This document shows, one piece after another, positions 1 to 9,768 of a stretch of 64,000 bases of DNA. The translations under genes were made by a program, and so were the position numbers. The stretch comes from Hellea sp. (GTDB lineage: Bacteria > Pseudomonadota > Alphaproteobacteria > Caulobacterales > Maricaulaceae), in NCBI GenBank assembly GCA_020628425.1, contig JAHDEZ010000001.1, positions 116,615 to 180,614 on the forward strand, read 5' to 3'. Under the pieces are notes generated by a model that did no database searches, was not told the origin of the DNA, and saw only the letters and a program-made list of their open reading frames with translations. Every line of letters starts with the position of its first letter. The stretch's first letter is position 1.

Positions 1-66
1 TTTTAATAATTAAATATTTCGAGGGTTTTTTATCGCAATATTCGAACTGAATCTGAACTGAGCACA

Positions 67-354
67 TTGACATTACCGAATTTTTTGCTAACCGCCGCGA
101 AAAATCATTCACAAGCTAGCGAATTTCCCGTTTTTAGACCAATGACAGATCTCGAGTTAACATTGACGGGACTTATCCTGTGCGCCCTGATAGGCACCTT
201 CAGTTTTTGGCGGCATTTCCGAAAGCGTGAAACCTTGAAAGCGGCCCCGATTATTCCATGGATTATCCCTGGACTAGGCGCGGCCGCCACTGGATTTATG
301 CTAATGGTCCACCTGGCAAATTTAATGGGATTTGAGACCGGAGGACGGTTCTAA
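67..354 (+). CDS. hypothetical small membrane protein
   Basis: 95-aa ORF with two hydrophobic segments; ends 8 bp before a convergent gene. Confidence 0.45.
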   Translation: MTLPNFLLTAAKNHSQASEFPVFRPMTDLELTLTGLILCALIGTFSFWRHFRKRETLKAAPIIPWIIPGLGAAATGFMLMVHLANLMGFETGGRF

Positions 355-362
355 ATCCGGAG

Positions 363-1124
363 CTAAGCGGCAGATAATTCACCCTCATATCCCGCAGCCG
401 ACAGGGATTTCAGGGCTTTTTTATAAATCATAGGGTCTTGAATTTTCATGCGTGCTCTCGCCTTCGACAAAGGTTCGTGCATAAGCGCCACAATGTCTTC
501 ATTGACTAGAGATAAACTGCCCTTGCCTCCGGTTTTAGCTTCTTTTCTCGCCGCTTTAACCAGACCTAGTTCAGCCACTTCTTTTGCCAAATCCCGGGCG
601 GCCATAAAAGATATAAACACGGCACCCAAACCGCCTTGATGGGCATGACTGAACGCCAAGACACAGATTTCACCCAATTTATCCCTGCCATAGCCTGTTA
701 GAACATGATAGAGATCGTGCGTATCGCGCAATCGACGACCATAAAACTCCAGATCATCATCAAAACGCTCATGATGCGCGAACATTTTTTCGCTTTCTTC
801 TACGAGCCCAGCAGCTGTGAGACCCTCTCGTTTCATGAAAGCAACATAAGCGCGACCGACTGTCCCCTCCGGCAGAGCTTCCCATCGTCCGTGGTTATCC
901 ATGACTTCCGGCAGTTCTACACGACGACCCATCATGGCCCGTCCTTCTGGCGTCCGAACGGCCCGCTTCAAATGGCGTTCAAGCGTGCGTCCATTCAGGG
1001 CCTCTATGATATGAAACACCTGTTCTGTATCTTCCTTGTCAGCGAGCAATGTATTCATATGCCCCATAGCTTTGAATGGCCGGATCCGCGGGGGCTTGCG
1101 ACGAGAATCAATGTAAAGCTTCAT
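363..1124 (-). CDS. COQ4-family ubiquinone biosynthesis protein
   Basis: Motif RDTHDLYHVLTGYGRDKLGE...AFSHAHQGG typical of the Coq4 family (HDxxH-type). Confidence 0.85.
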   Translation of the reverse strand: MKLYIDSRRKPPRIRPFKAMGHMNTLLADKEDTEQVFHIIEALNGRTLERHLKRAVRTPEGRAMMGRRVELPEVMDNHGRWEALPEGTVGRAYVAFMKREGLTAAGLVEESEKMFAHHERFDDDLEFYGRRLRDTHDLYHVLTGYGRDKLGEICVLAFSHAHQGGLGAVFISFMAARDLAKEVAELGLVKAARKEAKTGGKGSLSLVNEDIVALMHEPLSKARARMKIQDPMIYKKALKSLSAAGYEGELSAA

Positions 1125-1332
1125 AACCTAATCTCTTTAATCGCCTTTTGAATTAAAAGCCTGAGACTCGAAAATCAAAGCAAATTGCAGGCGCTATATC
1201 ATGCAAATTTGAATAAGTCTGAAATGAAGGCAAAATCATCAGCCATTAAAAAGATGTTAGAATGTGAGCCTACGACTTGAGTCTGAGCGTATATATTCTA
1301 ATTTTGTCAGAACAATAAATGAGGCGTAAGAT

Positions 1333-2754
1333 ATGAATAAGCTCTTGAAATCCACGGCCATCGGGACCGCACTTCTCTTGGCACCCTTTACGGCCCTCTC
1401 TGCGAATGCCGGAATGGTGACGAACGCGACCGCGTTTCAAAGCAGCGCTATGATGGTTGATGATGACCGAGGCGTGCTCACGATGGCCCCACTGCTGGAG
1501 CGCGTGACTCCGGCCGTTGTCAGCATTCAAACTGAAGGGGCTGAGCGCCCTCGAAATGATGAAATGGACGAATTCTTCGAGCGCTTCTTTGGAGATCGTC
1601 CGGAGCAAAGGCGCGGCGGGTCTATTGGGTCCGGTGTTATTGTCGACGCTGACAAAGGCTATATTATGACCAATAATCACGTTGTGGAAAATTCCGATGA
1701 GATCATTGTTACCCTCAAGGATAAACGCGAATTAACCGCAGAACTGGTCGGTGGTGATGCGCGAACCGACATCGCCATTCTAAAGGTTGATGCCACAGGG
1801 CTACGTGAAATGAAACTTGCGCCCGAAGACACCACGCGGGTCGGCGACTATGTGATTGCCATCGGAAATGCCTTTGGATTGGAACATACGGTCACAACTG
1901 GCATCGTCAGTGCTATGGGACGATCTGTAGACCGGGGAGACCGCTTGCAGAACATGATCCAGACGGATGCGTCTATCAATCCTGGGAACTCCGGGGGTGC
2001 TTTGATCAATTCTAAAGGTGAGTTGATCGGTATCAATACCATGATCATTTCACGATCAGGCGGCAATAATGGCATTGGTTTCGCTGTTCCGGTTAAAATG
2101 GCAAAAACAGTTATGGATCAATTGGTTAACTATGGAGAAGTCCGACGTGGTCGTATCGGGGTTTCCATTCGCGATATCGATCCGGCCCTGCAACAGGCAT
2201 TGGGACTAACCACGTTAAACGGAGCTTTAGTCAATGACGTCAATGCGGACAGCCCAGCTGAAAAAGCTGGTCTGGAGTCAGGGGATGTTATCGTTGGATT
2301 TAACGGCGATGACATAAAAAATGCCAATGATATCCGAAATTCCGTCGGTCTTGTTCAACCAGGCACGCGGACCGATTTAACCTATCTCAGAGATGGTCGA
2401 CGACTGACCACACGCATCACGGTTGAAGCTTTTGTCGAAGAAGCTTCCGAACAACCTACGTCCAAAAGTAGCAGTTCCAGCCGAAAATCAGAAAGTTTCT
2501 CGGGTGCGCAGCTGACGGATATTCCAGATGATATGGAACTCATGGACGGGAATGCTGGTGTTCTTGTTTCCAGCGTTACGCGGGGTTCTCGAGCTCAACG
2601 GGCAGGACTTAGACGTGGCGATATCATCCGTGCCGTTGGCCGTGAGAAAGTCTCTGACCTGGCGGAGTTCAATGCAGCAACAGATGGAAAGTCCGGGCCC
2701 TTCGCCTTAACGGTCGAAAGAGACGGTAACAACCTCTTTCTAGCCATAAGGTAG
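1333..2754 (+). CDS. Do/DegP/HtrA-family periplasmic serine protease with two PDZ domains
   Basis: Signal peptide; catalytic H (TNNHVV), D (DIAILK), S (NPGNSGGALI); two C-terminal PDZ domains. Confidence 0.95.
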   Translation: MNKLLKSTAIGTALLLAPFTALSANAGMVTNATAFQSSAMMVDDDRGVLTMAPLLERVTPAVVSIQTEGAERPRNDEMDEFFERFFGDRPEQRRGGSIGSGVIVDADKGYIMTNNHVVENSDEIIVTLKDKRELTAELVGGDARTDIAILKVDATGLREMKLAPEDTTRVGDYVIAIGNAFGLEHTVTTGIVSAMGRSVDRGDRLQNMIQTDASINPGNSGGALINSKGELIGINTMIISRSGGNNGIGFAVPVKMAKTVMDQLVNYGEVRRGRIGVSIRDIDPALQQALGLTTLNGALVNDVNADSPAEKAGLESGDVIVGFNGDDIKNANDIRNSVGLVQPGTRTDLTYLRDGRRLTTRITVEAFVEEASEQPTSKSSSSSRKSESFSGAQLTDIPDDMELMDGNAGVLVSSVTRGSRAQRAGLRRGDIIRAVGREKVSDLAEFNAATDGKSGPFALTVERDGNNLFLAIR

Positions 2755-2759
2755 TTCTC

Positions 2760-3674
2760 TCAAGCGCGTTTGATTTGTCCGGCAGCCGGAACATATTCCT
2801 GAGGTGGGATAGTTGGTAATTCTGGCTCCGGCTCAGGGATTATTTCCATAGGATGTTTTTTGAGAACATTTGGATATTCAGCAATCGGGTCAAAGTTATA
2901 ACTTGACGATGGTATTTCTTCTTCGGCACCAAACATGAGATAACACTCATGATGGACAATAGAAGACAAAGAACGAATAACTCGTATCTGTGCTGGTGAG
3001 GAATAATGTTTCAAGCTATTCCTGAATAGTACCAAATCGAATTTCCCGAGACTGTCTAGTTTTGATAGAAGATGAAACTCCTTGAACGTCACCATCTCGC
3101 GGATTGCAGGCTTCACGATCCAGTCTTCACCAGCGCGGTCAAAATAATTGACTAGGTCTCGTATGGGTAGGCCACGTTGAACTTCAAAATGCGTATATTG
3201 TGCAGCTTTTGCCCGTGTCAGAGCTGGTGACGGATAGTCTACGCCCAAGATTTCGACTTTAAAATCCGGATGTTTTTGGCGAAACTTATCGACTAATACA
3301 GCTAACGAATAAGGTTCCTGCCCACTGCTACAGGCAAAGGAAAGAATTTTTATGCCCAACTTACCTTTTTGCTCATAGAGCTTGGGCAATAAGTAATCTT
3401 GGATAACCTTTATTCCGTCCGGGTCGGGATTAAAATGAGTGTCGCGCTCTAAAAGCGACGAAACCACTTTAATGGCCAACCGAGTTTGGCCCTGGCCAAA
3501 CAAATCATCAATCATCTTATTGAGATTCTGATACCCTTCCTGTCGGGCCAGCACCCCCAAACGCGTTTCAACTAGGAAGGCATGATCATCTCCCAGATGA
3601 ACACCGGCGAGTTCAAGGGTCAATCGTTTCAGAGCTTCATAATAGCTGGGTTTGAGACTTAATACTCCGCTCAT
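2760..3674 (-). CDS. CheR-family protein-glutamate O-methyltransferase
   Basis: SAM-MTase pattern ILSFACSSGQEPYSLAV and N-terminal CheR helical domain. Confidence 0.85.
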   Translation of the reverse strand: MSGVLSLKPSYYEALKRLTLELAGVHLGDDHAFLVETRLGVLARQEGYQNLNKMIDDLFGQGQTRLAIKVVSSLLERDTHFNPDPDGIKVIQDYLLPKLYEQKGKLGIKILSFACSSGQEPYSLAVLVDKFRQKHPDFKVEILGVDYPSPALTRAKAAQYTHFEVQRGLPIRDLVNYFDRAGEDWIVKPAIREMVTFKEFHLLSKLDSLGKFDLVLFRNSLKHYSSPAQIRVIRSLSSIVHHECYLMFGAEEEIPSSSYNFDPIAEYPNVLKKHPMEIIPEPEPELPTIPPQEYVPAAGQIKRA

Positions 3675-4042
3675 CAGCCCGTTAGTCCTGCCTGATAAAA
3701 CTTGCTATTGATAATATCACTATCAAAGGGCTTCATGATATACTCGTTGGCGCCTGCATTCAAAGCTTCTGTAATCTTGAGAATATCCCGTTCCGAGGTA
3801 CAAAACAAAACCACGGGCCTGTCTCCACTGGGCTCTTGTCGCAGCGTTTTCAAGAAAGTCAGTCCATCCATGACAGGCATATTCCAATCCAAAAGGATGA
3901 CATCAGGCATGCTAGCGCGACACATGTTAAGTGCTTCGAGGCCATTTTCAGCTTCCTCTGTATTGAAGCGCATATCTGATAATATACGTCCCGCAACCCG
4001 GCGTATCATTTTTGAGTTATCGACAATCAGACAGGTCTTCAC
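3674..4042 (-). CDS. CheY-like single-domain response regulator
   Basis: VDNSKMIRR, DVILLDWNMPVMDGL, FCTSE, MKPFD receiver motifs. Confidence 0.93.
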   Translation of the reverse strand: MKTCLIVDNSKMIRRVAGRILSDMRFNTEEAENGLEALNMCRASMPDVILLDWNMPVMDGLTFLKTLRQEPSGDRPVVLFCTSERDILKITEALNAGANEYIMKPFDSDIINSKFYQAGLTG

Positions 4043-5028
4043 GAAACGGCCTCTTGCTCTGATGGAATTGCAGGCCGCGCGGGAATATTTCTAATTTCCA
4101 GCCGAATGATGTCCTCTTGGAAATCTAAGTAAGGCGACAAACCACAAGCTCTTAAGTCTTTGACGATTGATTGCGCCAATCCTTCCTCAAACCCCTGACC
4201 GCCACAACTCAACAACACCGTCAAAGTCTTTTGCTTAAAACGAGCGGTCACCGCCATGTGGGCAGACCGACTTAGACCTTTGGCCTCCAAAGTTTCTGGT
4301 GTTCCAACACTTTCAGAAATCAGAATCTCGCCAAACCCTCTTAGGCCGGATTGAATTTTGTTTAATATGTCGGATGCCACAAGGGCGTCATCACATGCGG
4401 AAGAGACACTTATCGATTTTCCTTGAGAACGGGCCTCTCTCAACCATCCATTTGTTAGCGCCGGCAAAATAACATCAAATTGCTCAAGATCAGATACTAA
4501 TCCTGCGCGTGGAATCATATTCTTCCTAGAATACACCTGAGTCTTACTATCGGCCTTTCCTCGGTTAGCTGCCAAGTTAACCAATTTAAACAGGCTCGGA
4601 CGGTCTTCTTTGTTAGCATATTTAATCAAAGGGACCAGTGTGCGAGCCGTCTCAATTTGGCGGGTCAATTCCGACACGATTGCGGGTCCAACTGGATTTG
4701 TTTTTTCAGATTTGACGACCGGGCTGATCTGCGGTGCAATTTCTGAAAGCCCGCTCTCATATTGATTGATAAGTTTCTGCAGAACCAGAACCGAACTTGC
4801 GCAATCAGTTGGTGACCGATGCCGCGTCAGATCATCGATAACAGTTTGGGCCGATTTATAGATATATCTCGCTCGCATGAGCTTGGCCTGTGATTGAATT
4901 TCGGAAAGACGCATTACCACATCTTCCATGGGGACCTCACCACCGGAAAACATTTCAGACATGTGATTGCGGCACAGATTCATGAATCTGCGGGCAGCTA
5001 TCAGATCATCTCCGCATTTTTCGGCCAT
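4039..5028 (-). CDS. hypothetical protein between ChpT and CheY/CheR; possibly a degenerate Hpt/histidine-kinase-like protein
   Basis: Overlaps cheY start by 4 nt; helical N-terminus, no clear catalytic motif. Confidence 0.55.
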   Translation of the reverse strand: MAEKCGDDLIAARRFMNLCRNHMSEMFSGGEVPMEDVVMRLSEIQSQAKLMRARYIYKSAQTVIDDLTRHRSPTDCASSVLVLQKLINQYESGLSEIAPQISPVVKSEKTNPVGPAIVSELTRQIETARTLVPLIKYANKEDRPSLFKLVNLAANRGKADSKTQVYSRKNMIPRAGLVSDLEQFDVILPALTNGWLREARSQGKSISVSSACDDALVASDILNKIQSGLRGFGEILISESVGTPETLEAKGLSRSAHMAVTARFKQKTLTVLLSCGGQGFEEGLAQSIVKDLRACGLSPYLDFQEDIIRLEIRNIPARPAIPSEQEAVS

Positions 5029-5142
5029 TTATCCTCTCAAGAACGAATCAGCTTGAGCGCAAAGCGTTCACGCTGACTTCTGAAGGGACAGTCCCAATAA
5101 ATCGTTAAAATGCGCCTAAAAACCGTTGATTACGTGCGATTA

Positions 5143-5814
5143 TCAGGCCGCGTTTTGAGCCTGTTTCGACGGTAGAAAAACCATAAATCGTGCTTCTTCA
5201 TCATTCAGGGAAGAATCGATCCGACCGCCCAGTTCTCTGACTAGCATGCCCGCATAAAAAGGTTGAATGGTGCGACCATCGAACCCGTCCTCCGGGGCGC
5301 GCCCGGTTAAGGACCGCTGAAATTCCTCATAAATCCTAGCTTTGGGCCCTTTAGCCGTCAGATTATAAATCGAGGCATCAGCCTTTTTTGTAAGCTCAAT
5401 GACAAGCTCACCACCCCTTGGAATACTTTGTAAGGCGACCATCACCAGGTTCAGCAAGAGACGCCCTTGCGTTTTCTCAACTTCAGTCAGAGACGTTTCA
5501 AATCTGATGGAGGCCTTCCCTGCGCCGTACATATCCTGTACCAGTGTTTCCAGCTGTCCCATGCCGAGCATGCCTGGGGCTGATGTGCCAGCTCCAAAAG
5601 CCAACCGTAAAAATTTAAGTTTATTTGATGCTTGCCCTGCTGATGTTCGCACCAGATCCATAGCATCTTCATGCATATCAGCATTGCTTTCGTCATTCAG
5701 CACTTCTAGCGCGGCACCCAAAGCTCCAATAGGGCTAACCAAATCGTGACAAATGCGAGCGCACATCAGCGCCGCCAGACTGGAAGGTGTCAGTTTCGAA
5801 GTTTTATCGGACAT
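5143..5814 (-). CDS. chpT: ChpT-type histidine phosphotransferase
   Basis: ALMCARICHDLVSPIGALGAALEVLND motif with phosphoacceptor His in CHDLVSP. Confidence 0.88.
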   Translation of the reverse strand: MSDKTSKLTPSSLAALMCARICHDLVSPIGALGAALEVLNDESNADMHEDAMDLVRTSAGQASNKLKFLRLAFGAGTSAPGMLGMGQLETLVQDMYGAGKASIRFETSLTEVEKTQGRLLLNLVMVALQSIPRGGELVIELTKKADASIYNLTAKGPKARIYEEFQRSLTGRAPEDGFDGRTIQPFYAGMLVRELGGRIDSSLNDEEARFMVFLPSKQAQNAA

Positions 5815-5897
5815 GGAGCCGGATCCTGCTTGCAGCTAATTATGAACGCAACTGAATCAACCCATCCGGTAAATCAAGTGTTAACGAGCGAGTAAAC

Positions 5898-6290
5898 TTA
5901 TTTTGAAATCCAGACGCCGTCTGCACCTCGAACTTTTTGCCCACTCGGAGCATTTGCTACCAGCTTCTCACCAGTCAATTGCGCGATGACTTCGGTTTGA
6001 ACATTTTGCTGACGCGCCTTTTGGGTAAAAACGGTTTTGCGTCCAATATTGATTTCATTCATAGCGTCTTCAATATCTTGTGGCAAAGGCTCTGACACGG
6101 CCGAAAGATAGCCCGTGATACTTTCACCAATAACGCCATCGGCCTTAGCCTGATCTACGACCTGTTTAGCATCGCTGGCTTGAGCGTGAGCTGTGCCCGC
6201 CAAGGACGTAGTTATTGCCACGGCGCCGCCCACCATGAAGATCGCGGCCAATAGAGCTGTGATTGATTTCTTAAAAGTCATATTTAGCAC
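5898..6290 (-). CDS. YdbL family (DUF1318) protein
   Basis: Signal peptide; AKADGVIGESITGYLSAV; adjacent to YnbE- and YdbH-like genes. Confidence 0.8.
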   Translation of the reverse strand: MLNMTFKKSITALLAAIFMVGGAVAITTSLAGTAHAQASDAKQVVDQAKADGVIGESITGYLSAVSEPLPQDIEDAMNEINIGRKTVFTQKARQQNVQTEVIAQLTGEKLVANAPSGQKVRGADGVWISK

Positions 6291-6479
6291 CTAAAACAAA
6301 TCCGGGTTTTCTTCGATGAGGTCTTCAACTTCTTTATCCAACCTCACTCTGACCTCCTGATCAATCTTGACATTCAGATTGATTTCAATCGGTTTGTCGG
6401 GAGCAGCAATCTGTACCCGCGGCGCACACGCGCTAGCGAAAACGGCCACCAAGCCGATCGAAATTACTACCTGTTTCAT
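6291..6479 (-). CDS. YnbE-like lipoprotein
   Basis: 62 aa, lipobox-like ASAC, IAAPDKPIEINLNVKIDQEVRVRLDKEVEDLI. Confidence 0.82.
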   Translation of the reverse strand: MKQVVISIGLVAVFASACAPRVQIAAPDKPIEINLNVKIDQEVRVRLDKEVEDLIEENPDLF

Positions 6480-6545
6480 GCTTCAAATTACCTTTTTACG
6501 TCTGAACTGTCGATTAACACGCCATTCAGAAAAATGCACACGTTT

Positions 6546-9500
6546 TTAGTTCGTGATGGCCTTTTTAACCTCTTCAGCGATCATAGTTCCCAATTGGAAA
6601 TTTCGAATGATATTCAACAACTCTCCTTCAATTCGTACGTTGAATTTGAAGGGTATTCCATAAAGCACATCTGGATTGGAACCTTGGAAAACAAGACGTA
6701 AAACAATCAAACCATCTAACGGTCCGTTAAAAGTTGCTTCCAATTCCTCATATTTAAATTCCTTCAGGGAATCAAAGGCATAGCCTGCATAGGCATTAAC
6801 ATCGGCAGCCAAATCGGTTTGCGCTGAGGAGAACTTTATCACACCACCGTCTTTGACACCAATAGTCCCGTTTTCAACCTCTACATTCAGGCCATCAACC
6901 TTAATAGGCATTCGTCCATTGACCGTCCCGCTCACAAAGAAGTTTTCACCGCCAAGATCGCTGAACAAGTCCTCAAGTTCAACATTAATGACATTAAGCT
7001 CTACCCGGTTTATATCCCTGTCATAGCGCCACTCTGTTGGGTTCAATGCAACAGACCCTCTCCCCAATGGCCACTGCGCTTTTTGTATTTCAAATCCCCC
7101 CGGTATTGCTTCAAATTCGACAATACCGTCTTTGAGCGGAAACCCCGGATCAAATTCGTCAATCGTCACAAATTGCCGACCTTCAGATACTAAAGGAAAA
7201 AACGACGCAAATTTTAGTTCTGTATTGATACCAGACATAGGGCCAGGCATTGTGCCCATACTCATATCAATCAGACGCGCGGACCCCGAGGATTTTAACT
7301 CTTCTCCATCGGCAAACTCTAACTGCATATTGACTTTAGCCGCACCTTCGACACTGCTTATTTTACCTTTTAGTATCGGGATTAACATTTGCGGTTGCAG
7401 CCCTCGAGGTGTGAAATAAATCTCGGGGATATCGACATCCGCATAGCCTCGGCTATCCACAAAACGATAGTCGACATTTAACGGCGTTACCCCGTCAAAT
7501 GGCAAATAACTGTCTGCGGCGCCAAACCAGTTATCGTCATTATAATCTACATAACCGTCCATCTTGAAAGGTGGAAAATCAGTGGCGGTAAAGCTGATAT
7601 CCCCGTTTTGATAGTTCACCCGAAAAGCCTCCGGTTGACCAGCAACTTGAACGGATAACCCCCTGGCATTAACGGCCTCTGTTTTGACAGAGGCAGACGG
7701 CGTATCAATTGTAAATTCCGTTTTGCCATTCTCATCGAGAAACGCCGTTATGTCCGCTCGGTTTGCTGACATCACAGTCCCCTCACTCGGCATGTTATCC
7801 GACGTCATTTGGATATCAACTCCATCAATCTGCCAACTTTGCGAAGTTCCGATTTTGGCATCAATCAGTGCCTGTCCAAAGGCAATGCTCAGAGCACGTG
7901 TTTGCTCTAAATTTTCCAACTCCATACTCAGAGCACTGACTTGCGCGGACAAACTACCTTCATCATTGCCCAGTGTGAAATTCGGTTTTTCACCGGACTC
8001 CAGAAGGAATTTTATATTCCTAGCTTCCCATGGAATGTCAGATAGAAATCGGTCAATAGTTATTGGGCGGGCTTCGTCAGGCTGGAAATAAAGACGGGAC
8101 GTAACCCCCAAATCCCCTGTAAAATATCCAGAGGTCTTTAGCCCCTCCACATATCCACCGGGAATATTGCCGTCAAAATCCAGTTGACCCGATAATATGA
8201 GACGACGCCGGTTTTGTGGCCCGCCAAAATTCACCTTGGCAGATGTTGGCGCTAATCGAACTGGACGAGCTTCGCCCGTTTGGGCCACCCAAACTTTGGG
8301 TAGGGTAATCTGACCCTCGAATGATTTTGTGCCTTTTATATTACGCCCATTAGTTGAAACCAATTCGAGCCGAGAGCCGTTGAAATACATCGGATAAGGT
8401 CCATCCAAACTGGCATTTATCAATAGTCGCATTGACTGCTCAGGGCGATTAAACAGAAGTACCGGACCATCAAGGTTTGGCTGCAATACCGCGCTTTGAG
8501 AGGATGTCCGCCAATTTAAAGGACCATGCAGAGATATAGTCATAGACTGGGGCGCTTTGTGAATTCGCCCTTTGCCATCAATGGTTGCCCTATCAAACAA
8601 TCTGCCAATAGAGCGGGTTAGAGGCTCAGCAAAATCCTCTGTCACCGGAGTTCGCGATAGGCTTTTGTACAGTGAGAGCGTTTCAGCAATCTCACGTTTG
8701 TCTTCTTTGCGTGTGATTGAAAACGCGTCGACCGATGTTTCCCATTCACCATCGGCTAGGAGAATATTTCCGTCACCTCGGGTCATGCCGATAGCACCGT
8801 CCCAATTAAGCGTCGTATTCTCTATCTCAACAGCAGCTCCTTCGAAAAAACCCAACTTGGTGGATAGCGGACCTTCCAGATAAAAAGCATCTTCTTCCAA
8901 TCGATAAGCCCCCTCTCCGCTCAGGCTCAATACCTCCCCGCGCATTTTTTTATAAGTCCACTTCGGTACAGAAAGTTCAAAGACCGCGTGGTTGCGGCCC
9001 TGTGTGTAGTCGACCTGGACTTTACCCAAAACGTCAAAACTTACATCCCCGTATTTTATGTTGGCAGGCATGATTTCGATACCTGCATTGAAAGTGTCAG
9101 TACTCTGCATCGTCCCGTTTACGACTGAGGTCACAGTCCCAAAGGGACTGATTAAGTCCATTTGACTATTTGTTATCACAATACCTTTTGGTGGAAATAT
9201 GAAACCCTCCCCATCTCCTGTTCTTCCACTAGTTTCAAATGGCAGAGACAACTGGCCATTTTCATCAATGGAGACGCTGGCGTTGATACCGTCGGCGGTG
9301 ATTTTTTTGAACCGTCCCTCCAAAGCATCGCGCCAAGCATAGTCAATATTCAGAGTTTTCGCTGTAAGGATCCTAACGTTATCTCTAGACAGAACTACAT
9401 TCTTTAGCTGAGCTTGTTTGTCCTCGAGCTGGGTAACGGTCAGCTCTATCTCGTATCCCAATTCGGCGAGACGATTTTTGATCTGATCTTCGACAAGAGC

Positions 9501-9638
9501 CTGTCGGTTTGCCCAAACATACCAGGCAATGAGAGTCAAAAGGGTCAGAAATATCAGGACAAGCCATAGAAAAATCCACCATCGAGACCGGCGTCTGACC
9601 GGTTCGGCAGGCTGATTATGGATCCCGCGTTTCGACAT
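6546..9638 (-). CDS. YdbH-like AsmA/TamB-type intermembrane transport protein
   Basis: 1030 aa, N-terminal TM, long beta-rich periplasmic region; YdbH-YnbE-YdbL gene order. Confidence 0.82.
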   Translation of the reverse strand: MSKRGIHNQPAEPVRRRSRWWIFLWLVLIFLTLLTLIAWYVWANRQALVEDQIKNRLAELGYEIELTVTQLEDKQAQLKNVVLSRDNVRILTAKTLNIDYAWRDALEGRFKKITADGINASVSIDENGQLSLPFETSGRTGDGEGFIFPPKGIVITNSQMDLISPFGTVTSVVNGTMQSTDTFNAGIEIMPANIKYGDVSFDVLGKVQVDYTQGRNHAVFELSVPKWTYKKMRGEVLSLSGEGAYRLEEDAFYLEGPLSTKLGFFEGAAVEIENTTLNWDGAIGMTRGDGNILLADGEWETSVDAFSITRKEDKREIAETLSLYKSLSRTPVTEDFAEPLTRSIGRLFDRATIDGKGRIHKAPQSMTISLHGPLNWRTSSQSAVLQPNLDGPVLLFNRPEQSMRLLINASLDGPYPMYFNGSRLELVSTNGRNIKGTKSFEGQITLPKVWVAQTGEARPVRLAPTSAKVNFGGPQNRRRLILSGQLDFDGNIPGGYVEGLKTSGYFTGDLGVTSRLYFQPDEARPITIDRFLSDIPWEARNIKFLLESGEKPNFTLGNDEGSLSAQVSALSMELENLEQTRALSIAFGQALIDAKIGTSQSWQIDGVDIQMTSDNMPSEGTVMSANRADITAFLDENGKTEFTIDTPSASVKTEAVNARGLSVQVAGQPEAFRVNYQNGDISFTATDFPPFKMDGYVDYNDDNWFGAADSYLPFDGVTPLNVDYRFVDSRGYADVDIPEIYFTPRGLQPQMLIPILKGKISSVEGAAKVNMQLEFADGEELKSSGSARLIDMSMGTMPGPMSGINTELKFASFFPLVSEGRQFVTIDEFDPGFPLKDGIVEFEAIPGGFEIQKAQWPLGRGSVALNPTEWRYDRDINRVELNVINVELEDLFSDLGGENFFVSGTVNGRMPIKVDGLNVEVENGTIGVKDGGVIKFSSAQTDLAADVNAYAGYAFDSLKEFKYEELEATFNGPLDGLIVLRLVFQGSNPDVLYGIPFKFNVRIEGELLNIIRNFQLGTMIAEEVKKAITN

Positions 9639-9768
9639 TTTAATTTGCGCCTTTGGACCTTTTCTGGCTATAGGCTCTCGGGGCCTTTAAAAATTGATAA
9701 GACATTAACCTTAGCTAAGGCATTTAGGGGATATCTGGAAATGAATTTCTTGGAAGATTTCAGTCAAT

